Assembly (NCBI RefSeq): GCF_013337115.1
Contig: NZ_SGWE01000003.1
Coordinates: forward strand, 1 to 64,000
DNA: 64,000 nucleotides
Direction of reading: 5' to 3'
Origin: Deinococcus sp. JMULE3
GTDB lineage: Bacteria; Deinococcota; Deinococci; Deinococcales; Deinococcaceae
Shown here: piece by piece, positions 29,048 through 37,700 of the stretch
How positions within the stretch are numbered: the first letter of the stretch is position 1
Layout: the number at the start of each line of letters is the position of its first letter
Position numbers and translations under genes: made by a program
Notes under the pieces: model-generated
What the model was told of the DNA's origin: nothing
Databases searched by the model: none
The model's input: only the letters and a program-made list of their open reading frames with translations

Positions 29048-29679
29048 CCGCCCGCGCTCCGGCCCTTGCGGGGCGTGCGCCACACCGGCTGGAGTTCCTG
29101 CAGGCCCAGGGCGCGCAGGACGTCCAGGCCGTTCGTGGTGAGCAGGCTGGTCTTACCGGTCAGGTAGCGGCTGGCGGTGGCGCGCATGGTGTGCTCGGTG
29201 GGGGGCGGCACGCGGTCCAGATCCACCAGTCCGGCGCGGCGGGCGAGTTCCTCGCGGGTCATGCCGATGTCCACGGCCCGCCTGGCGGCAGCGTAGGTCA
29301 GGCGGCCGCGGATGGTGGTGTCGGTGCCCAGGCGCAGGTCGGTGGCGGCACTGAGGTTGGCGGCCCGCACGCCGGGCTGCACGTCAACCGTTCCCCAGAC
29401 GGGGCGCAGTTCCTGCAGGCCGAGGACATCGAGCAGTTTCAGACCAGTGGCGGCGAGGAGGCCCAGGCGGCGGCCGTCGAGCATGCGGCTCAGGTCGCTC
29501 AGCTGCTGACTGGTGGGTTCGGCGGGGTCGTACACGCGCCGGGCGAGGTCATTGCGGCTCAGGCCGAGGGTCTCGGCGCGTTCGCGGGCGGCGGTAGCCA
29601 GGGCGGTGAGGAGTTGCTCGCGGTCGGGGGGGAGTGCGGAAGAGGGGGGCACAGGAGTCATAGAGCGCATCATGCGCAC
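29044..29679 (-). CDS. Double-HTH regulator (tandem duplicated XRE-like units)
   Basis: 211 aa; start taken at GTG 29679, with ATGs at 29670 and 29661 also possible. Two homologous halves each have an HTH (LGLSRNDLARRVYD and IGMTREELARRAGL), then SRMLDGR or SRYLTGK, and end in VLGLQELRPVW / ALGLQELQPVW. It lies upstream of parA in the same direction and probably autoregulates the partition operon. The duplication suggests binding to tandem or bent sites. No known family name. Confidence 0.65.
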   Translation of the reverse strand: MRMMRSMTPVPPSSALPPDREQLLTALATAARERAETLGLSRNDLARRVYDPAEPTSQQLSDLSRMLDGRRLGLLAATGLKLLDVLGLQELRPVWGTVDVQPGVRAANLSAATDLRLGTDTTIRGRLTYAAARRAVDIGMTREELARRAGLVDLDRVPPPTEHTMRATASRYLTGKTSLLTTNGLDVLRALGLQELQPVWRTPRKGRSAGG

Positions 29680-29681
29680 GG

Positions 29682-29708
29682 CCCCGCATTAAAAGCAATC
29701 TTACACAG
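29682..29708 (+). promoter_or_regulatory. Degenerate copy of the recurrent promoter
   Basis: CCCCGCATTAAAAG followed by CAATCT 7 nt before an ATG at 29709 (17-codon frame). It matches the core but not the exact CATCAT hexamer. A second GACACACC lies 39 bp before the ATG of the next real gene (29752). Confidence 0.45.
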
Positions 29709-29751
29709 ATGAGACACACCCGTTTTCTTCGTCCCAGAGCAAAAATCAGGC

Positions 29752-30009
29752 ATGCGAAACGCTGATATTTCCCGAGACAGGCGGTACGAGCTGACCGGGC
29801 TGGAGTGGACGGCGGTGTTGCCGGGCGGGGAGGAACGCCGGGCGCGGGTGATCGGGGCGGAGCGGGACTGGCCGTCGATCTGGGTGGAGGGGTTCGCCCC
29901 GGACGAGTACGCCTGGGTCACCATCGAGCGCTTCGCGGGAATGGGCTGCCGCTTCCCGTACGAGCCTCCGCGCTACACACAGGGGTTTCACATCAACATG
30001 CCCGCATAA
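29752..30009 (+). CDS. Hypothetical 85-aa protein
   Basis: ATG 29752, 5 nt after AAAAAT, with GACACACC 39 bp upstream as in the recurrent promoters. The product is a small beta-barrel-like protein (YELTGLEWTAVLPGG, RRARVIGAERDW, SIWVEGF) resembling SH3/KOW folds. Its stop TAA is in promoter copy 7 (CCCGCATAA). Function unknown. Confidence 0.55.
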   Translation: MRNADISRDRRYELTGLEWTAVLPGGEERRARVIGAERDWPSIWVEGFAPDEYAWVTIERFAGMGCRFPYEPPRYTQGFHINMPA

Positions 30010-30021
30010 AATGACATCATA
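29985..30021 (+). promoter_or_regulatory. Recurrent promoter, copy 7 (with a leader)
   Basis: CCCGCATAAAATGA, CATCATA at 30001-30021, but here the gene starts 77 bp downstream behind a hairpin and ribosome-binding site. That the core is kept without an adjacent ATG shows it is a transcription signal, not a translation signal. Confidence 0.7.
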
Positions 30022-30034
30022 AGAAACAAGAAAA

Positions 30035-30068
30035 GGGCGCGGGTCCTCCGCCAAGATTCGCCGCGCCC
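30035..30068 (+). other. Leader hairpin
   Basis: GGGCGCGG (30035-30042) and CCGCGCCC (30061-30068) pair around an 18-nt loop, just before the shared 21-bp leader block. No T tail. Likely mRNA stabiliser or translation control. Confidence 0.45.
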
Positions 30069-30070
30069 AA

Positions 30071-30091
30071 CCCCACCCCCGTCAAAGGAGC
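30071..30091 (+). repeat. Shared 21-bp leader/RBS block, copy 2
   Basis: Identical to 15967-15987, containing AAAGGAG, 6 nt before ATG 30098. Both copies follow a GC hairpin. Confidence 0.6.
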
Positions 30092-30097
30092 AAGGCC

Positions 30098-30529
30098 ATG
30101 CACAACGATACCAAACCCCGCAACATCACCCGCACCTGGAACGTCACCCTCTACGGCCGCTACGAGCCCGGCACCGCCCCCGTGATCCTCGCCACCCGCC
30201 GCGTCACCCTCTCCGCGGACGGCCGCGGTGAACGCTGCGCCAGCGTCGACGGCCAGCCCGCGACGGTCGCCGCCGCCACCGCTCTCCTCAACCGCGCCAA
30301 GGCCGACGGCCAGGTCGAACTGGTCGAGGAGGTCCGCATCGGGCTACCCAAGCCTGCCGCCAGCCGCCTGCACCGTGACCTCGCCCTGATCGGCGTGCTC
30401 GCCGGGAACCACTCCGCCGTGGCGACCGCCGCGCTGGGCCGCGTGATCAGCAGCCTCACCGAGGTCCAACCCCACGAGGCCGAGCAGGTTCGCCTGCACG
30501 CCAGCCGCCTCGCGCAGGGCCTCGCGTGA
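30098..30529 (+). CDS. Hypothetical 143-aa protein
   Basis: ATG 30098, AAAGGAG upstream in the shared leader block. The N-half is beta-rich (RTWNVTLYGRYEPGTAPVI). The C-half is helical with a possible hydrophobic hairpin (LALIGVLAGNHSAVATAALGRVI) that is not long enough to be sure of membrane insertion. First gene of the unit that includes the TGT/DpdA-like gene. Confidence 0.6.
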   Translation: MHNDTKPRNITRTWNVTLYGRYEPGTAPVILATRRVTLSADGRGERCASVDGQPATVAAATALLNRAKADGQVELVEEVRIGLPKPAASRLHRDLALIGVLAGNHSAVATAALGRVISSLTEVQPHEAEQVRLHASRLAQGLA

Positions 30530-30912
30530 GCGGGCGCTGGGCGGACCTGCACCCCGTGCAGCGGAATTACGCGCTGGCGCTGGATGAGGTGAAGCGGGTC
30601 GCGGTCGACGTGGCCTTCGTGCAGGACCTGATCACCCTGCGCTTCGATCATGGGGACTGCACCGAGCAGGAGTGGGCCGAGCTCATGGATCAGGCGGACG
30701 AGGAGCTGGGCCTGAACGCGGCCCGCGCCGCCCGCGACGAGGCGCAGGCAGCCCTGCTCGTGTGGGGCCGGGCGCATACCGCGCAGCTGCGCCGGGTGTT
30801 CGCTCGCCGTTTCACGCCTGCCGAGCTGGCCTCGATGGACCGGATCTTCGACGTGTTCACGCGGCGCGGCGAGCTGGGGCGGATGCTGCTGCGTCTGAAG
30901 GTCGCGGCATGA
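30526..30912 (+). CDS. Hypothetical helical protein, 128 aa
   Basis: GTG 30526 (GTGA overlap). All-helical, acidic then basic, with an aromatic N-terminus (WADLHPVQRNYALALDEV). Coupled by ATGA to the DpdA-like gene that follows, so the two products may act together. No family recognised. Confidence 0.6.
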   Translation: MSGRWADLHPVQRNYALALDEVKRVAVDVAFVQDLITLRFDHGDCTEQEWAELMDQADEELGLNAARAARDEAQAALLVWGRAHTAQLRRVFARRFTPAELASMDRIFDVFTRRGELGRMLLRLKVAA

Positions 30913-31538
30913 CGATGTATCTGGTTGCGACCAGCAGCCGCCTGGGGACTGTCTCGGCGCACGTGGGGGTCATGGTGGGCCCCCGGGTGCGGGGCCTGGC
31001 GCCGCTTGCGGAGGGCCGCTGGTGGGCGAGTGACAACGACGGATTCACCGGTCGATTCCGGGAGGGGGCGTTCCTCGCGCACCTGGAGCGGCTGCAGCCG
31101 TTCGCCCCGCGCTGCCTGTTCGTTGCCGCGCCGGACGTGGTGGGAGACGCGGCCGCCACCCTGACGCTGTTTCCGCGCTGGCGGTCGGTGATCGAGGCGC
31201 ACGACTTCCCGGTGGCGGTCGTGGCGCAGGACGGTCAGGAGAGGCTGCCGCTGCCCGACGGTGCGAACTGGCTGTTCCTGGCCGGGTCGGATGCGTGGCG
31301 GGGGCAGCACGGCCCGGCGCTGATCGCCCAGGCGGCGGCGCTGGGGTACTGGGGCGTGCACGTCGGGCGGGTGAACAGCGCGCGGCGGGTGCAGGCCTGT
31401 GTGGCGCTGGGCGTGGACTCGTGTGACGGCACCTACCTGCGCTTCACCGGCGTCGAGCGGGGCCTGCGGGACGTGCAGGGATGGGTCGAGGCGGGGGCGG
31501 GACAGCCGGGTCTGTTCGATCTGGCGCGGGCGGGGTGA
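30909..31538 (+). CDS. TGT-like / phage DpdA-like transglycosylase homologue
   Basis: 209 aa, ATG 30909 (ATGA overlap). Patterns: WASDNDGF near 40, FVAAPDVVGDAAATL near 80-95, VVAQDGQERLPLPDGA near 115-130, WLFLAGSDAWR, then HVGRVNSARRVQ and GVDSCDGTYL near 160-185. These match the compact phage branch of the tRNA-guanine transglycosylase superfamily (DpdA-type), which puts 7-deazaguanine bases into DNA. The two Asp positions (DND, APD) fit the catalytic scheme. No preQ0 synthesis genes are visible, so substrate would come from the host. Family by motif memory, no search run. Confidence 0.6.
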   Translation: MTMYLVATSSRLGTVSAHVGVMVGPRVRGLAPLAEGRWWASDNDGFTGRFREGAFLAHLERLQPFAPRCLFVAAPDVVGDAAATLTLFPRWRSVIEAHDFPVAVVAQDGQERLPLPDGANWLFLAGSDAWRGQHGPALIAQAAALGYWGVHVGRVNSARRVQACVALGVDSCDGTYLRFTGVERGLRDVQGWVEAGAGQPGLFDLARAG

Positions 31539-31579
31539 GGTGGGCGCTGGGGGCTGTTTTCGCCGCAGGGCACACAAAA

Positions 31580-31619
31580 GACACACTACGCTCTCCGCAT
31601 TAAATGACATCATATAGCC
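31580..31619 (+). promoter_or_regulatory. Recurrent leaderless promoter, copy 8
   Basis: GACACACTACGC, then TCTCCGCATTAAATGA, then CATCAT 6 nt before ATG 31620. Confidence 0.75.
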
Positions 31620-32162
31620 ATGAACGAACTCGTCTCCCCTACCGGTCGCCGCACCATCATCAACGCCCTGCTCACCCTGCCCCAGGACTGGAACTGGCAG
31701 GCGCCCGTGCAGGTGCGCGCCGCCGACCTCGACGTCGCCATGACCGTCGCGCCTGAGGGCATCCCCCCTTTTCTCGCCGCCAACCATTGCCAGAGCTGCC
31801 TGGGGTACCGGGTCACCCTGCACACCGACGAAACCGGCCTGCGCATCGTCGAGGCCAGCAGCACGCCCGCGGACCGGCTCGAACCGCACGCCTACCTGTT
31901 GCAGGCCTACCACGTGGCGCCGCAGTGGTGCGACGCGGCTGCGCGGGGCGCAGGCGTCCCCAGTTGGGCTGACCTCGTGCACGGCCTGAAGTTCAAACCA
32001 CGCATGGATCTCACCCGGCACCTCGGCCTGTACGCCACGCTGCCCCGCTTCGACATCCTCACCCTCTCCGGGCTGCACGGCGGCCTTCCCAGCAGCCTCG
32101 TGAACTTCCACATCGCGCTCAACCGTCAGGGCCTGACCATCCGTGACGGCCGCGCCGCCTGA
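31620..32162 (+). CDS. Hypothetical 180-aa protein, motif-promoter gene
   Basis: ATG 31620, 6 nt after CATCAT. The N-terminus (RRTIINALLTLPQDWNWQAPV) is loosely like the small paralogue group. A NHCQSC pair near residue 60 could bind metal, and the rest is alpha/beta. Followed by a 268-aa gene with its own ribosome-binding site. Function unknown. Confidence 0.6.
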   Translation: MNELVSPTGRRTIINALLTLPQDWNWQAPVQVRAADLDVAMTVAPEGIPPFLAANHCQSCLGYRVTLHTDETGLRIVEASSTPADRLEPHAYLLQAYHVAPQWCDAAARGAGVPSWADLVHGLKFKPRMDLTRHLGLYATLPRFDILTLSGLHGGLPSSLVNFHIALNRQGLTIRDGRAA

Positions 32163-32220
32163 AGCCCACACCCGCCCCGCGCGACCAGCCGGGGCGGCCC
32201 CGTCCCCCCAGGAGACCACC

Positions 32221-33027
32221 ATGCCCAGCTACCGCAACGCCACCGTCATCCTCCCCAGTCCACTCGTCGAGGGTGCTCTCGCCCACCTGCGCACCCTCGA
32301 AGGCCTCGATCTGCATCTGCCCGTGACGCCCAGCGCCGCCGCCCAGCTCGCTGAGGCCCGCGCGCAGTCCGGCCACCTCACCGTGTTCGTCGAGGAGGGC
32401 GTGATCACCGGCGCGCTCGCCCTCCCCGGCGGCACCCCCACCGACTACGTGTTCCTCCAGGCGGCGTACAGCGCGGCGTTCTCTGCCCTGCAGCTGTTCT
32501 CCAGCACCGAGATCCGGGGTGCGACCTGGAACGGGCTCAGCCGCCAGTTCGTGCCGTTCGAGGCGGTCCGCGACGCGCAGGGCGAGCGGCTGGTCGGGGC
32601 CACCCGTGACGGGAGCGTCACCGCGATCCTGGACGACGGCGAGGGTCGCCTGCCGGTGAGTACCCGCCGCTTCCGTCTGCAGGTCGAGGGCACGCGGGCG
32701 CGGTTCTGGGGCTGGTTCCTGGACGGCCGTTACTACGCGCGGCACGAGGAGGCCAAGGCGCGGGCGTTCGCGGCCGCGATGACCACGCTGGCCGAGCAGG
32801 GCACCGAGGTGCGCCTCGCGCGCCTGGAGGACGCCCTGGCCCGCCTGAGCCCGGACCTGCGCCGCCTGCTGCGCGTCCTGGCGCTGGAAGCCGCGGAGAA
32901 TCACGAGGTGCGGGACGCGCTTCAGGCGGTCGAGCGGGGCGTGCAGCTGGTGGACGCGGCCGTGTCGCAGGCCAGCGTGGCGCGGCGCCTGCTGCCACAG
33001 AAGAGACACACCACCCCGCCCGCATAA
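32221..33027 (+). CDS. Hypothetical 268-aa protein
   Basis: ATG 32221, AGGAG 7 nt upstream. Residues 1-80 are alpha/beta, 90-170 beta-rich, and 180-255 a long Arg/Leu helix set (LARLEDALARLSPDLRRLL). The end KRHTTPPA is encoded by promoter copy 9, whose TAA is the stop codon. No family recognised. Confidence 0.6.
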   Translation: MPSYRNATVILPSPLVEGALAHLRTLEGLDLHLPVTPSAAAQLAEARAQSGHLTVFVEEGVITGALALPGGTPTDYVFLQAAYSAAFSALQLFSSTEIRGATWNGLSRQFVPFEAVRDAQGERLVGATRDGSVTAILDDGEGRLPVSTRRFRLQVEGTRARFWGWFLDGRYYARHEEAKARAFAAAMTTLAEQGTEVRLARLEDALARLSPDLRRLLRVLALEAAENHEVRDALQAVERGVQLVDAAVSQASVARRLLPQKRHTTPPA

Positions 33028-33044
33028 AGAGGCATCATATACCC
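33005..33044 (+). promoter_or_regulatory. Recurrent leaderless promoter, copy 9
   Basis: GACACACCACCC, then CGCCCGCATAAAGAGG, then CATCAT 6 nt before ATG 33045. Its TAA stops the preceding gene. Confidence 0.75.
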
Positions 33045-33221
33045 ATGCCTGACGCATCCCCCCAGCCCGACGCGCACCTCGAACCCGGCCCCAGCTGCCC
33101 CCGCTGCGGCCACCCCGCCTTCATCGCCCTGCACCACGACCCCACCGGCCAGCTCGAAGGCCACGAATGCCTATGCTGCGGCCTGGAAACCGACGAGCAC
33201 GGCCAGCCCATCACCGAATGA
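33045..33221 (+). CDS. 58-aa zinc-ribbon protein, motif-promoter gene
   Basis: ATG 33045, 6 nt after CATCAT. CPRCGH (residues 18-23) and CLCCGL (42-47) form a standard C-x2-C ... C-x2-C ribbon; the remainder is acidic. Ends in ATGA overlap with the next gene. Similar single ribbons occur in the 13 kb operon. Confidence 0.65.
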   Translation: MPDASPQPDAHLEPGPSCPRCGHPAFIALHHDPTGQLEGHECLCCGLETDEHGQPITE

Positions 33222-33595
33222 AACCCGCCCCGCTCATCCGGCACGCCGTCACCCAGGTCGCGCCCGACCCCGCCCCCGACGCCTACCTCACCGAGGAGCT
33301 GCGGGCCCCGCCCACCGGGGTGGGGCTCGTCACCCGGCCCGGACTGCCCCCGGCCCTCACCTGGAACGGCCAGCACGTCGGCAGCGCCCAGGCCGTCCAG
33401 CCCGGCCTGTACCGCGTCACCCCCAGCCTCAGTGCCAGCCCACGCCTGCTCGGCGCACTGGTCAGCACCGCCCAGCTCACGGCCCTCGCCGAACGCTTCG
33501 CCCAGACCGCAGCCGGGCCGGACCTCACCGGACAGCGCGACCGCACCCTGGTCACCCCGCTGCCCCTGCGCGCCGCACTACCCCTCAGCGACTGA
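33218..33595 (+). CDS. Hypothetical 125-aa protein
   Basis: ATG 33218 (ATGA overlap with the zinc-ribbon gene). Mixed alpha/beta, Ala/Pro/Thr-rich, no motif. Last gene of the rightward early region; a strong terminator follows at 33604. Function unknown. Confidence 0.6.
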   Translation: MKPAPLIRHAVTQVAPDPAPDAYLTEELRAPPTGVGLVTRPGLPPALTWNGQHVGSAQAVQPGLYRVTPSLSASPRLLGALVSTAQLTALAERFAQTAAGPDLTGQRDRTLVTPLPLRAALPLSD

Positions 33596-33603
33596 CCACA
33601 CGA

Positions 33604-33640
33604 AGCGCCGGGCCTCACGTTCGAGGCCCGGCGCTGCTCT
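33604..33640. terminator. Strong bidirectional terminator
   Basis: AGCGCCGGGCCTC, loop ACGTTC, GAGGCCCGGCGCT, then GCTCTT. Separates the rightward early region from the leftward HU gene. Confidence 0.8.
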
Positions 33641-33647
33641 TGCCGCG

Positions 33648-33962
33648 TTACAGGTTGTCTTTCAGCGTGCTGGCGACCTTGAACCCGATCTTCTTCCCGG
33701 CCGGGATCTGGATCTTCTCGCTGGTGCCGGGCTTCACGCCAGTGCGGGCCTTGGTTGCGCGGACGCTCAGCGTGCCCAGGCCGGGCAGGCCGACGCTCTG
33801 GCCGTTCCTCAGGCCGTTGATGACGGCGTCGACCATGGCGTCGAACGCGTCACCGGCCTGTTTCTTGGTCAGACCGGTCTCGGCAGCGACCCGGTCGACG
33901 AGTTCCGTCTTGGCGATCCGGGAGGCGGCGGCTTTGGGTGCGGTGGAGGCGTTATTTGGCAT
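33648..33962 (-). CDS. hup: HU-family DNA-binding protein
   Basis: 104 aa, start ATG 33962, 6 nt after CAGGAT (probable leaderless). The HU core begins at about residue 17 ([20 protein letters not shown]), with the [11 protein letters not shown] turn and a C-terminal [16 protein letters not shown]. The arm tip ([19 protein letters not shown]) is intact. An N-terminal Ala/Lys extension is present, as in Deinococcus HU. It would bend DNA for replication, recombination or packaging. Gene is single, leftward, with a palindrome upstream. Confidence 0.9.
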   Translation of the reverse strand: MPNNASTAPKAAASRIAKTELVDRVAAETGLTKKQAGDAFDAMVDAVINGLRNGQSVGLPGLGTLSVRATKARTGVKPGTSEKIQIPAGKKIGFKVASTLKDNL

Positions 33963-33998
33963 GTCCGCATCCTGACGGCTGTGCAGCACGCACCGCAA

Positions 33999-34019
33999 GG
34001 TACTTTGCGTAGTAGTACC
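33999..34019. promoter_or_regulatory. Palindrome upstream of the HU gene
   Basis: GGTACT, 9-nt centre, AGTACC, about 40 bp before the HU start. Possible operator for HU expression; unrelated to the 17-bp operator by sequence beyond GTAC. Confidence 0.35.
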
Positions 34020-34067
34020 CAATCTCGGCGGTGTGTGCCACTCGCACTCCAGACGCAGTGGGTCTGC

Positions 34068-34682
34068 TCAGCGCCGCAGGTCCAGCTGCCACTGCACCGG
34101 CCCGGCCCCGACGCTGCCGGTCACCTGCCGCGCCGTCACGTGCGCCTTGATCGTCCCCCACGACGCTCCGCTGGCGGCTATCAGCGTCCCGGACAGGTAC
34201 GTCCCGCCACTCTCCGGCGTGACCTCCCCCCGCATCCAGAACGTGCCGAGCGTCGGGTTCGCCAGCACGACCCGCTTCGGCGTGCTCAGCAGATCCAGCG
34301 TCAGGGTCAGGTCCGCGCTGCCCACCGGGCTGGTCCCCACGCCCCGGTAGGTCCCACTGGTCAGGGCCTGCGCCACCGGAGCGGCGCTGCCCCCCTGCCC
34401 GAGCTGCCCCTGCAGGAGCGGCAGCAGGTAGAACGCCCCGCCCAGGATCACCACGGCCAGCGCCAGGCTGACCAGCGCGCCACCCGTCCTGGCGGGCGCA
34501 GGGGCGACCGGCGCAGTGCCTGCTACAGGCGTGACGGCGGCGGGACGCAGGAACGCGCGGCGCAGCGCGGCCGTCTCGACCGCGTGACGGATCTCGGTGA
34601 TCACCAGCAGGATCGCGAGGCCGATCAGGCCGTAGAGCATCTGGTAGGGGTGATCCTGCACGTAGCGTGCGACGTCCGTCAT
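34068..34682 (-). CDS. Two-pass membrane protein, 204 aa
   Basis: ATG 34682, 6 nt after TAGCCT (leaderless pattern). Membrane segments at about 15-30 (MLYGLIGLAILLVI) and 68-88 (ALVSLALAVVILGGAFYLL). The C-terminal 100 residues are a beta-rich domain that would face one side of the membrane. No family recognised. First gene of the cargo region; role in defence or membrane stress is only suggested by its neighbours. Confidence 0.6.
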   Translation of the reverse strand: MTDVARYVQDHPYQMLYGLIGLAILLVITEIRHAVETAALRRAFLRPAAVTPVAGTAPVAPAPARTGGALVSLALAVVILGGAFYLLPLLQGQLGQGGSAAPVAQALTSGTYRGVGTSPVGSADLTLTLDLLSTPKRVVLANPTLGTFWMRGEVTPESGGTYLSGTLIAASGASWGTIKAHVTARQVTGSVGAGPVQWQLDLRR

Positions 34683-34747
34683 GCGCGCAGGCTACCCGCA
34701 AAGACCCCGGCCGTGCCGCTCTTTTGCGTCCCACGGCAGTTCACCGC

Positions 34748-37700
34748 TCAATTCCACAGCGGGCCGTTCATTCCTGAATCGTCAAACGGGTGAAGAACCG
34801 TCGACATTTCCGAGAAGTATGGATGGGCTTGCCAAGCACTGCGGTCCCCGATCACGTAGAGTCGCCGCTTTGCCCGACTGACGGCCACGTTCAACAGATT
34901 CGGGCTGCTGGCCGCCCAGGCCTTGGCTCCGACATTCGATGGATGACCGCCCAACACGAGAATGACAACGTTTGCCTCTTTACCCTGAACCGTATGCACG
35001 GTCCCAGTCAACTGAACTCCCGCTGCCCGGCCGATTTCGCGTAACTCCTTGACGACAGCTCGGAACGGAGAGATCAGATAGATCTCCCCAGGTGCCTGCC
35101 CAGAGTGAAGCAACGTGGATAGCAATCGCTTCAGGGCTTCCCCTTCAGCCGGGACGTAGTGCGAGTCAGCCGGGCCTTGCACATCGATCCAGCCACTCGC
35201 CGGCAGATTCACTGCTTGCTTGTGGGAAGTACCAAAGACCATCATGCCTGCGTACGCCACGCGATTCGAGATCGTGAACATCGGCTCATCACACCGACGG
35301 TGCACTCTGAGCGGCGAACCCACCCACAGGTGACTGCCATCGTCCCGCCGCAGGGCAGTGCCGTACCGCGTGGTCCGGTCAGCCAATTCCTGCACACTCG
35401 TCACACGGGGAGCAAACGCCTCCGCGACCCGATGGTGCGTCCGGAGGGCTTCCTGAACGGATTCAGGCAGTGTCACGACAGGCTCCAGCTGTAACGGATC
35501 ACCAACCACCAGCGTGCGTTTCGCCCGCCAGATCGCTCCCGCAGCCGCCTGTGGTACGGCCTGACCAGCCTCATCAATCAACAGCCAGCCCAGGCTTTCC
35601 CTGCCCATTCGTGCGAACAGCCGGTCGAAGCTGGCGAAAGTGGTGGATAAGACCGGCACGACGAAGCAAAGGCTCGCCCAGGCCGTCCTCGCAGCCTCAT
35701 CCGCTGCGCCCGCCGGAAAGTCACCACTCAGCAGATCCATCGCCACCGTGAGGTTTTGCCTGAACGCTGTGGCATTCGCCGTGATAAAGGCGCGGTGCAG
35801 GTTCAAAGCTTCGAGGAACACGCGCCTGCGCGCGGCGTTCCATGCAGGATCGAGCCACGGTGAGGAATGCTCCCGCGCCTCGTCATCGGTCGCCCACACC
35901 TGCAGGTCAGGGAAATGCACGCCCAGCGAGGTCCTCACCGTGTGTAATTCACCCGTCAGCCGCTGAGCTTCCGCCTGGAGGTGTCCCAGGCTCTTCTGCA
36001 GATCCCTCTGTTTCCGTTCAAGTTCGGCTTTCGCATCACGCGCGGATCGGGTCGCCTGCCTCGCGGCCTTCAATGTCCGGGATGCTTCCTCAATCGACGT
36101 GACATGCTGCGCGTCCTGCTCCTGCCACGTTCGCAAGTCCCGTCCCAGGGAAAGCAGGTTGGCCCAGACCCCAGGTCGGAGCGTGGCGTGGTGAGACCGC
36201 CGACTTTCACAGTCCGTGACGTCCGTGACGGCGGCCTGCTCTGCCGAATGCGCGCCACTGATCTGAACGTCCACTCTCGCCAGCGCACCCTCCAGATCAG
36301 CGAGTTGGACGGGAATGCTCCGCAGTGAGTTCAGAACTTCCCTGTGGCGCATCAGCATCGCGTGTGCCTGCTGCCTTTGCTGACGGATGGCCTGTTCCGA
36401 CTTCACGGCGCGTTGATACCGCTGAACTGCTCGCGGCCAGTCGACCGCACCACCCTCGTGACCCTGAAGGTAAGTCCGGAATCCTGCCGCGGCACTTGAA
36501 CTCCCGGCCCGATCGCCGTACCAGAACTTGGAGATGAAGTCACTCCGGTTCTGCTTGTTGCCCAGACGGGCAGCCAGGAGAGCCCACGCCTCTTTCCCGA
36601 TGACTGCTGTCGCGATTTCGGCAAAGTAATCCACCACGGGATCAGCGCCAGGAGACAGCCAGGAAGGATCGACCGCGTCCAGCTTCGGAATTTCCAGCGT
36701 GATGTTCTCAACCGCGCCGTTATTGCTGGAGGCAACCACGATCTCGAAACCCAGGAATTGATTCCGGAACGTGTTTGCCCGCCGGTTGAACTTCCCGACC
36801 CGGTACCCGCTACTGCCCTGAAATGCCTGCGCAGGTGACGTAAGCAGCGCGAGTTGCTCAGCCCGTTGCACGATCACGGCCGACACGAGATCCCGCAGCA
36901 GCGTGGTCTTGCCCGTTCCGGGGGGACCATTGACACTCGTGAGCCCACCGCCCTGCAGTGAACTGAGCGCGGTGTTCACCGCGAACTGCTGACTGAGGAC
37001 AAGTGGATGATGATCCTTCGCTGGCCAGCTTCCCGAGGGAATCAGATCCGGGCTGAGCTGTGCCAGCACGACGTCCAGCTCATCACGGACGTCGACGCGT
37101 TCACGGACTGGAAGACGGTCCTGCGGGGTCAGGTAGGTCCGCAGGCCGCTGCCGACCTGACCCCGTGCCATGGCCTGTGACACCCGCCCCAGATCCTTCA
37201 GGTAGAAGCTGTTGAGGAAGTCCTGTTCGTCTGGTGACAGGTGCTTCGCACTCGACACCGCGAAGCTCCTGATTCTGGATTCACCAGGCTTCAGGACGTC
37301 CTGCACGCCAAGGGTACGTGCCACCTTCTGCGTGAACTCTCCAAGTTCCGTGCCGGTCATGACTCGTCCAGCCGCAAATCCCCATTGCAGGATCTGTTCG
37401 CCTCGGGCATCGCCCGGCTGAACAGCAAACGCCAGCTCGAACGCTTTCCGGAGAGCGTCACTGGCCGTTTCGAAGAGATCCGGATCAGGCATCCGCCCGG
37501 TGCTCGTCAGTTGCCCCAGCGCCCACGCGCAGGAAGACACGACAAACGTGTCGAAGAGTGGACGGCCCTCATCTGTAAAACTCACGGCGAACAGGCAGCT
37601 TTCACTCCGAACAATCTCCTCGTACGTTTCACCCGGTCGTTTGAGTGCCACGTCAAGGATGTGCTTCACCCGCTCCAGTTCATACGCTCCGCCGTACCAG

